The notes under the pieces were generated by a model that worked only from the letters and a program-made list of their open reading frames with translations, had not been told where the DNA came from and ran no database searches. Made by a program: the position numbers and the translations under genes. Source: Streptomyces sp. NBC_01454 (GTDB taxonomy: Bacteria; Actinomycetota; Actinomycetes; Streptomycetales; Streptomycetaceae). From it: a DNA stretch of 64,000 nt. The stretch spans positions 4,526,001 to 4,590,000 of the forward strand of contig NZ_CP109460.1 in NCBI RefSeq assembly GCF_036227565.1. Direction: 5' to 3'. Below, piece after piece: positions 17,434-25,461 of this stretch (position 1 is its first letter; each line of letters begins with the position of its first letter).

Positions 17434-17466
17434 CCAGGGGGCGCGGACTCCCCTGGGCCCTAGGCT
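17434..17466 (+). promoter_or_regulatory. kinase promoter with an inverted repeat over the -35 region
   Basis: TAGGCT at 17461-17466 is the -10 box; AGGGGGAGG and ATG 17494 follow. CCAGGGG (17434-17440) and CCCCTGG (17450-17456) form an inverted repeat exactly over the expected -35, so it is a candidate operator. Confidence 0.45.
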
Positions 17467-17493
17467 GGGTGCGCTCATCTAGGGGGAGGCGCC

Positions 17494-19326
17494 ATGGAGC
17501 CGCTGTCACCGGACGACCCACGGGCCCTGGGCGGATACCGGCTGCTGGGCAGGCTCGGCGCGGGCGGGATGGGCCGGGTCTATCTCGGGCGCAGCGCCGG
17601 CGGCCGTACCGTCGCCGTGAAGGCCGTCCATGCGCACTTCGCCGCGGACGACCAGTTCCGGGCGCGGTTCCGGCGCGAGATCGAGTCGGCGCGGCGGGTG
17701 GGCGGCGACTGGACGGCACCGGTACTGGACGCCGACCCCGACGCGGCCGTCCCCTGGATCGCCACCGGCTATGCCGCCGGCCCCTCGCTCGCCCAGGCCG
17801 TCGCCGGGACCGGGCCGCTGGCCGGGCACACCGTACGGGCGCTGGGCGCCGGGCTGGCCGAGGCGCTGGCCGCGGTGCACGCGCTCGGGCTGGTGCACCG
17901 GGACGTCAAGCCGTCGAACGTGCTGCTGACGCTCGACGGGCCGCTGCTGATCGACTTCGGGATCGCCCGGGCCACGGAGGGCACCGCCTCGCTGACCTCC
18001 ACGGGGGTCTCGGTGGGGTCGCCCGGCTACATGGCGCCCGAACAGATCCTGGGCAACGGGGCCGCGGGTGCCGCCGATGTGTTCTCGCTCGGCGCGGTGC
18101 TGGCCTTCGCGGCGACCGGCCTCAGCCCCTTCCCGGGGGACTCGTCCGCCGCGCTGCTCTACAAGGTCGTGCACGAGGAACCCGTACTGGGGCCGCAACT
18201 CGACGGCGCGCTACGGGAGTCGGTGGTCGCCTGTCTGGCCAAGAACCCCGCGGACCGGCCCGCCCCCGAGGCGCTGGCGGCGCGGCTCGCGGGGGAGGGG
18301 AGCGGCGGCGCGGCGGGCCTGGTGCGTGCGGGGTGGCTGCCCGGCCCGCTGGTCGAGCAGGTCAGCCGGCAGGCGGTGGAGCTGCTGAACCTCGAGGCGG
18401 GGGAGGAGCCGGCGCGGGCGGGACACGGTGCGGCGGGTGCGGTGCCCGGTGGTGCGTTCGGGCCTCCGGATCCCTCGTACGGGGCGGTGTCCGGGCTGGT
18501 GCCCTTCGACAGTCCGGCCCAGGCCGGGGCGCCGGCGACGCGGACCTCCGGGGTTCGCGCGCAGCCGCCCGGTCCGCCCGTGCCGGTGGCGCCGTGGCCG
18601 GCGGCCGGCGGGGTGCCGTCCCCGGCAGGAACGGGCCCTTCGGCGACGGGCGGGCAGCGCGCGGCGGCCACCGGCCCGGACCGTCCGCCCGCCGCCGGCC
18701 TCGCCGACCTGCCGACCGGGGCGGCGCCGGCCGCCCCCGAGGAGCGGCGGATCGCGCTGTCCGGTGCGCTCGGCGGCGGCCGGGACCGGCCGCGGCGGCT
18801 GAGCTGCACGCTGGTGTTGTCGGTGGCCGGGGCGCTCGCCGCCGCGACGACGGCCGGGTTCGTCTTCCATCTGCTGCCCGGAGCGGGCGGCGGGGCGGAC
18901 GGCGGAGCGCAGCCCGGCGCCAGGCCGCCGGCCGGCGGCAGGCCGACGCCCCGGCCCAGCAGTCCGGGTGCCGGCGCGGGCGCCGTTGCCGCGCCGTTCC
19001 TCGGCACCTGGACGGGCAGCGTCACGACCTCGCACGGCATCCCGAACGGCACGATCACCAGCGTCATCAAGAAGGGCGGCACGGGCGCGTACGTCATCCA
19101 CACCACCTATGACGCGGTGCTGGTGAAGTGCCGGGCCAAGGCGCGGCTGGAGTCGGCCACCGGGAAGCGGCTGGTGCTCATGGAGCGTCCGGACGGAAAG
19201 CAGGGGCCCGGCTGCACGGGCAACCAGTCGCGGGTGACGTACACGCTGGGCCCGGGCGGCAGGCTCGCCTTCGCCTCGGACGACGACGCGGGCGGCACGC
19301 CGCGGGCGACGCTGACCAGGCGCTGA
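17494..19326 (+). CDS. membrane Ser/Thr protein kinase with unusual extracellular domain
   Basis: A 610-residue Hanks-type kinase. The N-terminal catalytic domain (about 15-270) is complete: Gly-loop LGAGGMGRVYLG, Lys43 in VAVKAV, catalytic HRDVKPSN with D137, DFG D154, and GSPGYMAPEQI. A Pro/Ala/Gly-rich linker (about 285-430) leads to one transmembrane helix at about 436-462. The extracellular part (about 500-610) has two cysteines and a beta-rich sequence (FLGTWTGSVTTSHGIPNGTI). It has no PASTA repeats, so it probably senses something other than muropeptides. ATG 17494 has AGGGGGAGG upstream. Many Streptomyces kinases pair this catalytic domain with varied sensors; the ligand is unknown. 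Confidence 0.92.
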   Translation: MEPLSPDDPRALGGYRLLGRLGAGGMGRVYLGRSAGGRTVAVKAVHAHFAADDQFRARFRREIESARRVGGDWTAPVLDADPDAAVPWIATGYAAGPSLAQAVAGTGPLAGHTVRALGAGLAEALAAVHALGLVHRDVKPSNVLLTLDGPLLIDFGIARATEGTASLTSTGVSVGSPGYMAPEQILGNGAAGAADVFSLGAVLAFAATGLSPFPGDSSAALLYKVVHEEPVLGPQLDGALRESVVACLAKNPADRPAPEALAARLAGEGSGGAAGLVRAGWLPGPLVEQVSRQAVELLNLEAGEEPARAGHGAAGAVPGGAFGPPDPSYGAVSGLVPFDSPAQAGAPATRTSGVRAQPPGPPVPVAPWPAAGGVPSPAGTGPSATGGQRAAATGPDRPPAAGLADLPTGAAPAAPEERRIALSGALGGGRDRPRRLSCTLVLSVAGALAAATTAGFVFHLLPGAGGGADGGAQPGARPPAGGRPTPRPSSPGAGAGAVAAPFLGTWTGSVTTSHGIPNGTITSVIKKGGTGAYVIHTTYDAVLVKCRAKARLESATGKRLVLMERPDGKQGPGCTGNQSRVTYTLGPGGRLAFASDDDAGGTPRATLTRR

Positions 19327-19427
19327 CACGGGGCCGGAACAGGGCCGGTACCGGGCTGCCGCGGCGCTGACCAGGCACGGGTGCCGGGCGGGGGCTGACC
19401 GGCGGTGAGGGTGTCGGACCCCTGACG

Positions 19428-19433
19428 TACGCT
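19428..19433 (+). promoter_or_regulatory. TACGCT -10-like box before mqnC
   Basis: TACGCTGG lies 40 nt before GTG 19474. The identical TACGCTGG precedes the polyprenyl synthase gene. Confidence 0.4.
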
Positions 19434-19473
19434 GGTTCAGTTCGTGATGCCCGCCTGTGAAAGGGACGCCCCG

Positions 19474-20673
19474 GTGACCGAGAACGCCGACCTCCAGTCC
19501 GTGCTCGACCGCGCCGCGCAGGGCGGCCGGATCACGCCGCAGGAAGCGCTCGACCTGTACCGCTCCGCCCCGCTGCACGCACTGGGCAAGGCCGCCGACG
19601 CCGCCCGCCGCCGTCGCTACGCGGGCACCGAGCACATCGCCACCTACATCATCGAACGCAACATCAACTACACCAACGTGTGTGTGACGGCGTGCAAGTT
19701 CTGCGCGTTCTACGCCGCGCCGAAGGACACCGCCAAGGGCTGGACCCGCGATCTCGACGACATCCTGCGCCGCTGCGCGGAGACCGTCGAACTCGGCGGC
19801 ACGCAGATCATGTTCCAGGGTGGCCACCACCCGGACTACGGCGTCGAGTACTACGAGGAACACTTCTCGGCGATCAAGAAGGCCTTCCCGCAGCTGGTCA
19901 TCCACTCCCTCGGCGCTTCCGAGGTCGAGCACATGGCCCGGATCTCCAAGGTGTCCGTCGAGGAGGCGATCCGGCGGATTCACGCCGCCGGGCTCGACTC
20001 CTTCGCGGGCGCCGGCGCCGAGCTGCTGCCGGCCCGTCCGCGCAAGGCCATCGCCCCGCTGAAGGAGTCCGGCGAGCGCTGGCTGGAGATCATGGAGGCG
20101 GCCCACCACCTGGGTGTGGAGTCGACGTCCACGATGCTGATGGGCACCGGCGAGACCAACGCCGAGCGCATCGAGCACCTCCGCATGATCCGCGACGTCC
20201 AGGACCGTACGGGCGGCTTCCGCGCCTTCATCCCGTACACCTACCAGCCCGAGAACAACCGCCTCAAGGGTCAGACGCAGGCCACCCTCTTCGAGTACCT
20301 GCGCATGATCGCCATCGCCCGGCTCTTCCTCGACAACGTCGCGCACATCCAGGGCTCGTGGCTGACCACCGGCAAGGAAGCCGGCCAGCTCTCGCTGCAC
20401 TACGGCGCGGACGACCTCGGCTCGATCATGCTGGAGGAGAACGTGGTCTCCTCGGCCGGTGCCAAGCACCGCTCCAACCGCATGGAGATCATCGACCTGA
20501 TCCGCAAGGCGGGCCGGGTCCCGGCACAGCGCGCCACGACCTACGAGCACCTGGTCGTGCACGACGACCCGGCCAACGACCCGGTCGACGACAAGGTCGT
20601 CTCGCATCTGTCCTCGACGGCGCTCGAGGGCGGCACGGCCCATCCGGAGCTGAAGTTCGTCGAGGCCAACTGA
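19474..20673 (+). CDS. mqnC: cyclic dehypoxanthinyl futalosine synthase MqnC (radical SAM)
   Basis: A 399-residue radical SAM enzyme that cyclises dehypoxanthinyl futalosine to the cyclic form. The cluster motif CX3CX2C lies at C70, C74 and C77 in VCVTACKFCAFY, the same positions as in its paralogue MqnE. It is assigned as MqnC by IMFQGGHHPDYGVEYYEEHF and by STSTMLMGTGETNAERIEHL. The length equals known Streptomyces MqnC. GTG 19474 is chosen because AAGGGA lies 8 nt upstream; the frame can be opened at 19444 but without support. The next gene begins 7 bp after the stop, so the two are co-transcribed. Confidence 0.94.
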   Translation: MTENADLQSVLDRAAQGGRITPQEALDLYRSAPLHALGKAADAARRRRYAGTEHIATYIIERNINYTNVCVTACKFCAFYAAPKDTAKGWTRDLDDILRRCAETVELGGTQIMFQGGHHPDYGVEYYEEHFSAIKKAFPQLVIHSLGASEVEHMARISKVSVEEAIRRIHAAGLDSFAGAGAELLPARPRKAIAPLKESGERWLEIMEAAHHLGVESTSTMLMGTGETNAERIEHLRMIRDVQDRTGGFRAFIPYTYQPENNRLKGQTQATLFEYLRMIAIARLFLDNVAHIQGSWLTTGKEAGQLSLHYGADDLGSIMLEENVVSSAGAKHRSNRMEIIDLIRKAGRVPAQRATTYEHLVVHDDPANDPVDDKVVSHLSSTALEGGTAHPELKFVEAN

Positions 20674-20680
20674 GCCCGCG

Positions 20681-21232
20681 ATGCTGACACTTCACCGCGT
20701 GCGCGGCGTCCGGCTCGTCCCCGACGGGGCGCCGGCCGCCGGTCACGCGGTCCTCGTCGACGGCGGCCGGATCGCCGCCATCGGGCCGTACGAGGAGCTG
20801 CTGGCGGCCCACGGTGACCAGGCGCGGGTGCGGGAGTGGGATGGCGTGCTGACCCCCGGCCGTACCGAACCGGACGCCGCGGCGCTGCTGGAGACCGTCT
20901 ACCACCCCGACCCCCGCGAGGCCGGCGAGCTCGGGAGTGAGCCGGTCGGCGGCGAGGCGCTCGCCGCGCTCGACATGACCGAGGCACGCTGGGGCGCCGG
21001 CGCCCGCCGCGGCCTCCAGCGGCTGCTGGCCCTCGGCACGACGGCGCTGACCGGGCCGTTCACCCGGCCCGCGGTCCGTACGGCCGTCCAGCGGTCCGGA
21101 CTCGCGGAGCTGCCCGCCGGCCGGGCGCGGACGCTGACCGTCGGCGGAGCGGCCGATTTCGCCGTCTTCGCCGGGGACGGCAGCTGTCTGGCCACGGTGC
21201 TGGCCGGCCGTCTCGTCCACCGCCGCCGCTGA
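20681..21232 (+). CDS. degenerate imidazolonepropionase/amidohydrolase-like protein
   Basis: A 183-residue protein. Residues 1-60 look like the N-terminal beta-sandwich of an amidohydrolase ([20 protein letters not shown], then [13 protein letters not shown]). The segment that normally carries the metal-binding HxH after the first barrel strand reads [10 protein letters not shown], so both histidines are gone. Most of the TIM barrel is missing. The end again resembles the C-terminal sandwich strand ([21 protein letters not shown]). It is therefore probably not a metal hydrolase. It sits 7 bp after mqnC and is presumably co-translated with it. An amidohydrolase (MqnX type) does act earlier in some futalosine pathways, so this may be a structural relic or partner; that is inference. 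Confidence 0.75.
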   Translation: MLTLHRVRGVRLVPDGAPAAGHAVLVDGGRIAAIGPYEELLAAHGDQARVREWDGVLTPGRTEPDAAALLETVYHPDPREAGELGSEPVGGEALAALDMTEARWGAGARRGLQRLLALGTTALTGPFTRPAVRTAVQRSGLAELPAGRARTLTVGGAADFAVFAGDGSCLATVLAGRLVHRRR

Positions 21233-21332
21233 AGCGGGCGCCCCGCGCCGCTCCCCGGCCCCGTCGCGCCGCTCCCCGGCCCCGTCGCGGCGCCCGGGCG
21301 TGCCCGGTGCGGGCCCGGGGCCGGGCACGGTG

Positions 21333-21344
21333 GACAATGGCCGG
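21333..21344 (+). promoter_or_regulatory. GACAAT -10-like box with leaderless spacing before menG
   Basis: GACAAT (21333-21338) lies 6 nt before GTG 21345; no Shine-Dalgarno is present. Confidence 0.4.
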
Positions 21345-22046
21345 GTGACCCGAGCATCCCTGGACAAGCAGCCGCACGAAGTCGCCGCGATGTTCGACGA
21401 CGTGGCGGCACGGTACGACCTCACCAACGATGTCCTCTCCCTGGGGCAGGCGCGGCTGTGGCGCAAGGAGGTGGAGCGCGCGGTGGCCGCACGCCCCGCC
21501 GAGCGGGTGCTCGACCTCGCGGCCGGCACCGGCACCTCCTCGCTGCCGTTCGCCGGGGCCGGTGCGTACGTCGTGCCCTGCGACTTCTCCGTCGGCATGC
21601 TGGGCGAGGGCAAGAAACGCCACCCGTGGCTGCCGTTCACGGCCGGCGACGGCACCCGGCTGCCGTTCGCGGACGGGGTGTTCGACGCCGTCACCATCTC
21701 CTTCGGGCTGCGCAACATCCAGGACACCGACGCCGCGCTGGCGGAGCTGTACCGGGTCACCAAGCCCGGCGGACGCCTGGTGATCTGCGAGTTCAGCGAG
21801 CCGACGTGGGCGCCGTTCCGGACCGTCTACACCGAGTACCTGATGCGCGCGCTGCCGCCGGTCGCCCGCGCGGTCAGCAGCAACCCGGACGCCTACGTCT
21901 ATCTCGCCGAGTCCATCCGTACCTGGCCGAACCAGCCCGAACTCGCCGCCCGGCTCCAGGGCGTGGGCTGGACCGGGGTGGCCTGGCGCAACCTGACCGG
22001 CGGCGTCGTGGCACTGCACCGGGGGACCAAACCCGCCGGGAGCTGA
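21345..22046 (+). CDS. menG: demethylmenaquinone methyltransferase MenG/UbiE
   Basis: A 233-residue SAM-dependent methyltransferase that carries out C-methylation of demethylmenaquinone, the last step of ring assembly. The SAM-binding motif [16 protein letters not shown], begins at residue 56. The UbiE signatures are present as [19 protein letters not shown] near residue 15 and [20 protein letters not shown] further on. GTG 21345 is preferred over the frame opening at 21300 because of the -10-like box 6 nt upstream and the fit to UbiE N-termini. It is followed after 212 bp by a geranylgeranyl-reductase-type gene that probably acts on the quinone tail. Confidence 0.93.
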   Translation: MTRASLDKQPHEVAAMFDDVAARYDLTNDVLSLGQARLWRKEVERAVAARPAERVLDLAAGTGTSSLPFAGAGAYVVPCDFSVGMLGEGKKRHPWLPFTAGDGTRLPFADGVFDAVTISFGLRNIQDTDAALAELYRVTKPGGRLVICEFSEPTWAPFRTVYTEYLMRALPPVARAVSSNPDAYVYLAESIRTWPNQPELAARLQGVGWTGVAWRNLTGGVVALHRGTKPAGS

Positions 22047-22258
22047 CGGCGGGTGAACGGCGGGGCCGCCGCCCCCGCCGACGGCCCTTGCTCCGCTGCG
22101 CCCGCTGCGGCCGGGATCCCGGCGGTTCGCGGGCGCAGCGTGCCCGGCGGCCGCGGCACAACCCTTCAGGTTTCGCTTACCGGGGCCCCCATAGACTGCA
22201 CCTGCCGGTGCCGGGCGGCACCCAGAAATCCAGATATCGACTTCCGGGAGACAGCACC

Positions 22259-23572
22259 GTGACCGAGTCCGCGTCCGTGACCGATTCCGTGACCCAGGCC
22301 CGCTCGGAGCACAGCGCGGACGTGATCGTCGTCGGTGCCGGGCCCGCCGGCTCGGCCACCGCCTATCACCTCGCCAAGTCCGGTCTGGATGTGCTCCTGC
22401 TGGAGAAGACCGCGTTCCCGCGCGAGAAGGTCTGCGGTGACGGGCTGACGCCGCGCGCCACCAAGCAGCTGGTCGCGATGGGTATCGACATCTCCGAGGA
22501 AGCGGGCTGGCTGCGCAACAAGGGCCTGCGGATCATCGGCGGCGGCTCCCGCCTCCAGCTCGACTGGCCGGAACTGGCCTCGTACCCGGACTACGGACTG
22601 GTCCGCAAGCGCGACGACTTCGACGAGCAGCTGGCCCGGCAGGCGCAGAAGGCCGGCGCGCGGCTGTACGAGCGCTGCAACGTGGGCGCGCCGATCGTCC
22701 ACGAGCTGACCGGCCACATCACCGGCGTGCACGCCAAGCTCGGCGAGGAGAAGACCCCGGTCACCTTCCACGCCCCGCTGGTCGTCGCCGCCGACGGCAA
22801 CTCCACCCGGCTCTCGCTGGCCATGGGGCTGCACCGGCGCGAGGACCGCCCCATGGGCGTGGCCGTGCGGACGTACTTCACCTCGCCCCGGCACGACGAC
22901 GACTACCTGGAGTCCTGGCTGGAGCTGTGGGACCGCCGCGGCGCCCAGGACCGGCTGCTGCCCGGCTACGGCTGGATCTTCGGCATGGGCGACGGGACCA
23001 GCAACGTCGGCCTCGGCATCCTCAACTCCAGCTCCGCCTTCAAGGAGCTGGACTGGCGCGAGATCCTCAAGGCGTGGTGCGCCTCGATGCCCGCCGACTG
23101 GGGCTACACGCCGGAGAACATGACCGGCCCGATCCGCGGCGCCGCGCTCCCGATGGCCTTCAACCGCCAGCCGCACTACACCAAGGGCCTGCTGCTGGTC
23201 GGCGACGCGGGCGGGCTGGTCAACCCGTTCAACGGCGAGGGCATCGCCTACGCCATGGAGTCCGGCGCGATCGCCGCCGAGGTGATCGTGCAGGCGCACG
23301 CCCGCGCCACCTACGCGCAGCGCGAGCTGGCCCTGCAGCGCTACCCGAAGATCCTCAAGGACACCTACGGCGGTTACTACTCCCTCGGCCGCGCCTTCGT
23401 GAAGCTCATCGGCAACCCCAAGGTCATGAAGATCGCCACCCAGCGCGGTCTGACCCACCCGCTGCTGATGCGCTTCACCCTCAAGATGCTCGCCAACCTC
23501 ACCGACCCCACGGGCGGTGACGCGATGGACCGCATCATCAACGGTCTGAGCAAGGTCGCACCGAAGGCATGA
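22259..23572 (+). CDS. geranylgeranyl reductase family flavoprotein, probable menaquinone reductase (MenJ-like)
   Basis: A 437-residue FAD enzyme. The dinucleotide-binding GAGPAGSATAYHLA starts at residue 26. The family phrase EKVCGDGLTPRATKQL follows near 60, and the second FAD motif LLLVGDAGGLVNPFNGEGIA near 315. The family saturates isoprenoid double bonds. The mycobacterial relative MenJ reduces one unit of the menaquinone tail and lies near menG, and streptomycetes make partly saturated MK-9. Its position after menG supports that role here; geranylgeranyl or carotenoid substrates are alternatives. GTG 22259 has GGGAG 8 nt upstream. A strong hairpin terminator follows. Confidence 0.85.
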   Translation: MTESASVTDSVTQARSEHSADVIVVGAGPAGSATAYHLAKSGLDVLLLEKTAFPREKVCGDGLTPRATKQLVAMGIDISEEAGWLRNKGLRIIGGGSRLQLDWPELASYPDYGLVRKRDDFDEQLARQAQKAGARLYERCNVGAPIVHELTGHITGVHAKLGEEKTPVTFHAPLVVAADGNSTRLSLAMGLHRREDRPMGVAVRTYFTSPRHDDDYLESWLELWDRRGAQDRLLPGYGWIFGMGDGTSNVGLGILNSSSAFKELDWREILKAWCASMPADWGYTPENMTGPIRGAALPMAFNRQPHYTKGLLLVGDAGGLVNPFNGEGIAYAMESGAIAAEVIVQAHARATYAQRELALQRYPKILKDTYGGYYSLGRAFVKLIGNPKVMKIATQRGLTHPLLMRFTLKMLANLTDPTGGDAMDRIINGLSKVAPKA

Positions 23573-23634
23573 CGCCGACGGCATGACGCACGGGCCGGCA
23601 CGGGGGGAGACCCGGTGGCGGCCCGCTGACCAGG

Positions 23635-23672
23635 CGGCGGCGGTTCCGGAACACTCTTCCGGGCCGCCGCCG
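23635..23672 (+). terminator. terminator after the MenJ-like gene
   Basis: CGGCGGCGG (23635-23643) pairs with CCGCCGCCG (23664-23672), extended by an inner TCCGGAA/TTCCGG pairing. Confidence 0.75.
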
Positions 23673-23734
23673 TCACATTCTCCGGCCGGGATCCGTCAGT
23701 GCGGTAACGACGGAATCTCTGAAGGAGAGCAGTG

Positions 23735-24190
23735 ATGAACGCACGGATGAAGAACCCCGCAACGGTCCTCCCCGAAGCCATGCAGCCCCTGCTCGACGTG
23801 TTCAAGGCGACGCGTCAGGGCGGGGTGCCGGAGGCGACGCTGGAGCTGGTGCATCTGCGCGCCAGCCAGATCAACGGCTGCAGCTTCTGCGTCGACGGAG
23901 GCGTCAAGAGCGCCCGGAAGAACGGGGTGAGTGACGAGCGGCTGTTCGCGGTGGCGGCCTGGCGGGAGGCGCCGTACTTCTCGGACGCCGAGCGCGCCGC
24001 CCTGGCGCTCACCGAGGCGGCCACCCGGCTCGCCGACAGTGCCGACCCGGTGCCGGACACCGTATGGGACGCCGCCGCCGACCACTTCGACGAGCGGCAG
24101 CTGGCGGCGATCATCCTGACGATCGGGGTCACCAACCTCTTCAACCGCCTCAACGCGACCATCAGGCAGCCGGCGGGCGCGGGCTGGTGA
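23735..24190 (+). CDS. carboxymuconolactone decarboxylase/AhpD-like protein
   Basis: A 151-residue all-helical AhpD-type protein. The redox pair CxxC is present as C49 and C52 in INGCSFCVDGG. In catalytic AhpD proteins a His usually follows (CxxCxxxH), but the corresponding stretch reads VDGGVKSARKNG with no His. The helical core and the end VTNLFNRLNATI are typical of the family. It may be a thiol peroxidase-type protein with changed chemistry or a binding protein. ATG 23735 is chosen because AGGAG lies 7 nt upstream; GTG 23732 would be too close. It stands as a single gene between two terminators. Confidence 0.88.
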   Translation: MNARMKNPATVLPEAMQPLLDVFKATRQGGVPEATLELVHLRASQINGCSFCVDGGVKSARKNGVSDERLFAVAAWREAPYFSDAERAALALTEAATRLADSADPVPDTVWDAAADHFDERQLAAIILTIGVTNLFNRLNATIRQPAGAGW

Positions 24191-24229
24191 CCCCGCCGGC
24201 CGGCCGCGGCGCCTGCATGCCCCGGCCGG

Positions 24230-24287
24230 CCCCGGCGTCACCGGCTGGGCCCCGGCGGCACCGAGGGCGGACACCGTGACGCCGGGG
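24230..24287. terminator. bidirectional terminator between convergent genes
   Basis: CCCCGGCGTCAC (24230-24241) pairs perfectly with GTGACGCCGGGG (24276-24287). It separates the AhpD-like gene from the pyrophosphokinase-like gene. Confidence 0.75.
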
Positions 24288-24300
24288 CGGACCGGTCCGG

Positions 24301-25158
24301 TCAGCTGACGGGGACGTGGGCCGGAGCCGGGAGACGGCGTGCCGGGTCCGGGGCCGGCCGGTGGCGGGACGGGTCGGCCACCCGGTGGGCCGGGGCGGTC
24401 AGCCGCTCGGCGCCCGCCGGCACCGGCACCGCCGCGAAGATCGCGTTCTGCTGTTCCTGGAGCTCACGCACCCGCGCGGACGGGGTGCCCGGCAGCCGCT
24501 CCTCCTCGTACAGCTTGTGCGTCTGCAGCTGCGCCGCCTTGCTCTGGGGCGTGTGGAACTGGACCTCGAAGAGCTGGCCGGAGCGGGGCGCGCGCCAGGC
24601 GGAGTTGATCGCCTTGTAGCCGGCGGTCCGGTGCCAGGTGTTGGCCCAGCGCGTGGAGTCGTTGCCCCAGGCGGACAGCAGGGCGGCCGCGGTGTTCACG
24701 CCCTGGCTGTACCTGCCGGCCGGCCACTGGAGGGTGTAGCGGACCGCGTCGTTGATCAGGCCGAGCGAGGTGTCCACCGACTGCCCCGGCGACTCGTGCA
24801 TCCAGGTGGCGACCTTGCGCTTGAGCGAGTCCGGCGACTTCAGCCGCTGGTCGAAGCCGATGAGTTCGGCATGGCTGATCCGGGCGACGGCGCGGACCTG
24901 GGGGCTGATGGAGCGCTCGGCCCGCCGGGCGCGGGCCACGAAGGCGTCCACCTTCCGGTTGTCGGCGGCCTTCAGCCGCAGTCCGTCCTGGTGCCAGCCG
25001 CCGTGCGGGCCGGTGTCCGGGGTCCGTACGGCGTGCGGGGCGGTGGCCGGGGCGGCCGCGGTCGCGGCGGGGACGGCGCCCAGGCCGAGCGCGGTGGCCA
25101 CTGCGGCCGCCATCGTGGCCCGGGAGACGGTCCGGCGGGCGGTGCGGGTGATGTTCAT
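24301..25158 (-). CDS. secreted RelA/SpoT-like ATP:nucleotide 3'-pyrophosphokinase homologue
   Basis: A 285-residue exported protein. Residues 1-35 are a signal peptide (TARRTVSRATMAAAVATALG, likely cut after AATAAA). The mature part resembles a RelA/SpoT synthetase fold: RLKSPDSLKRKVA near 105, INDAVRYTL near 135 with the Asp equivalent to the Mg ligand, GYKAINSAW near 180, and FEVQFHTPQSKAAQ, then THKLYEE near 198-219. Known secreted Streptomyces ATP:nucleotide 3'-pyrophosphokinases (EC 2.7.6.4) have this architecture and make ppN-type nucleotides outside the cell. A Pro/Ala/Arg-rich tail ends the protein. ATG 25158 is the start giving an intact signal peptide. The enzyme call is from recalled family patterns and is not proven here. 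Confidence 0.75.
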   Translation of the reverse strand: MNITRTARRTVSRATMAAAVATALGLGAVPAATAAAPATAPHAVRTPDTGPHGGWHQDGLRLKAADNRKVDAFVARARRAERSISPQVRAVARISHAELIGFDQRLKSPDSLKRKVATWMHESPGQSVDTSLGLINDAVRYTLQWPAGRYSQGVNTAAALLSAWGNDSTRWANTWHRTAGYKAINSAWRAPRSGQLFEVQFHTPQSKAAQLQTHKLYEEERLPGTPSARVRELQEQQNAIFAAVPVPAGAERLTAPAHRVADPSRHRPAPDPARRLPAPAHVPVS

Positions 25159-25461
25159 CGGAGCGCGCGTGTCCTCTCGCTGGGGATCCCGCACGACGTC
25201 CCCAGGGGGACATCTGCGGCATATGGCGAGAGGTGCAACGTTTCGCACCGTTCATCGGTCGCTCTTCGCACGGCCGTTGGGGGGTACCTGGCTTGTTCGT
25301 GGCGCTGTGCGGCGCGAATCCTCCGTCGGACGGCAGTGAGGACACGGCGGACGCCGAGGGCCCGCAGACCGCCGCCAGGGCCGGCGGAGGGCATGCCGAA
25401 GGGCCGTCCCTCCCGAGCGGCGAGAGGGGCGGCCCTTGTGCGGCATCAGGGCGCGGCGGTC
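25159..25461. other. intergenic region before the secreted pyrophosphokinase-like gene
   Basis: It contains the interrupted palindrome GTCCCC-AG-GGGGAC at 25198-25211, 40 bp before the start codon and a candidate operator, and the terminator at 25392-25446 of the next gene. No frame with coding character was found. Confidence 0.5.
25392..25446 (-). terminator. terminator of the NlpC/P60 gene
   Basis: AAGGGCCG (25399-25406) pairs with CGGCCCTT (25430-25437), with inner CCCTC/GAGAGGG pairing and outer ATGCCG/CGGCAT arms. Confidence 0.75.

Noticed and set aside
18211..20643. 810-codon minus-strand frame across the kinase end and mqnC
   Set aside because: Antisense shadow spanning two confirmed genes in opposite direction; no domain.
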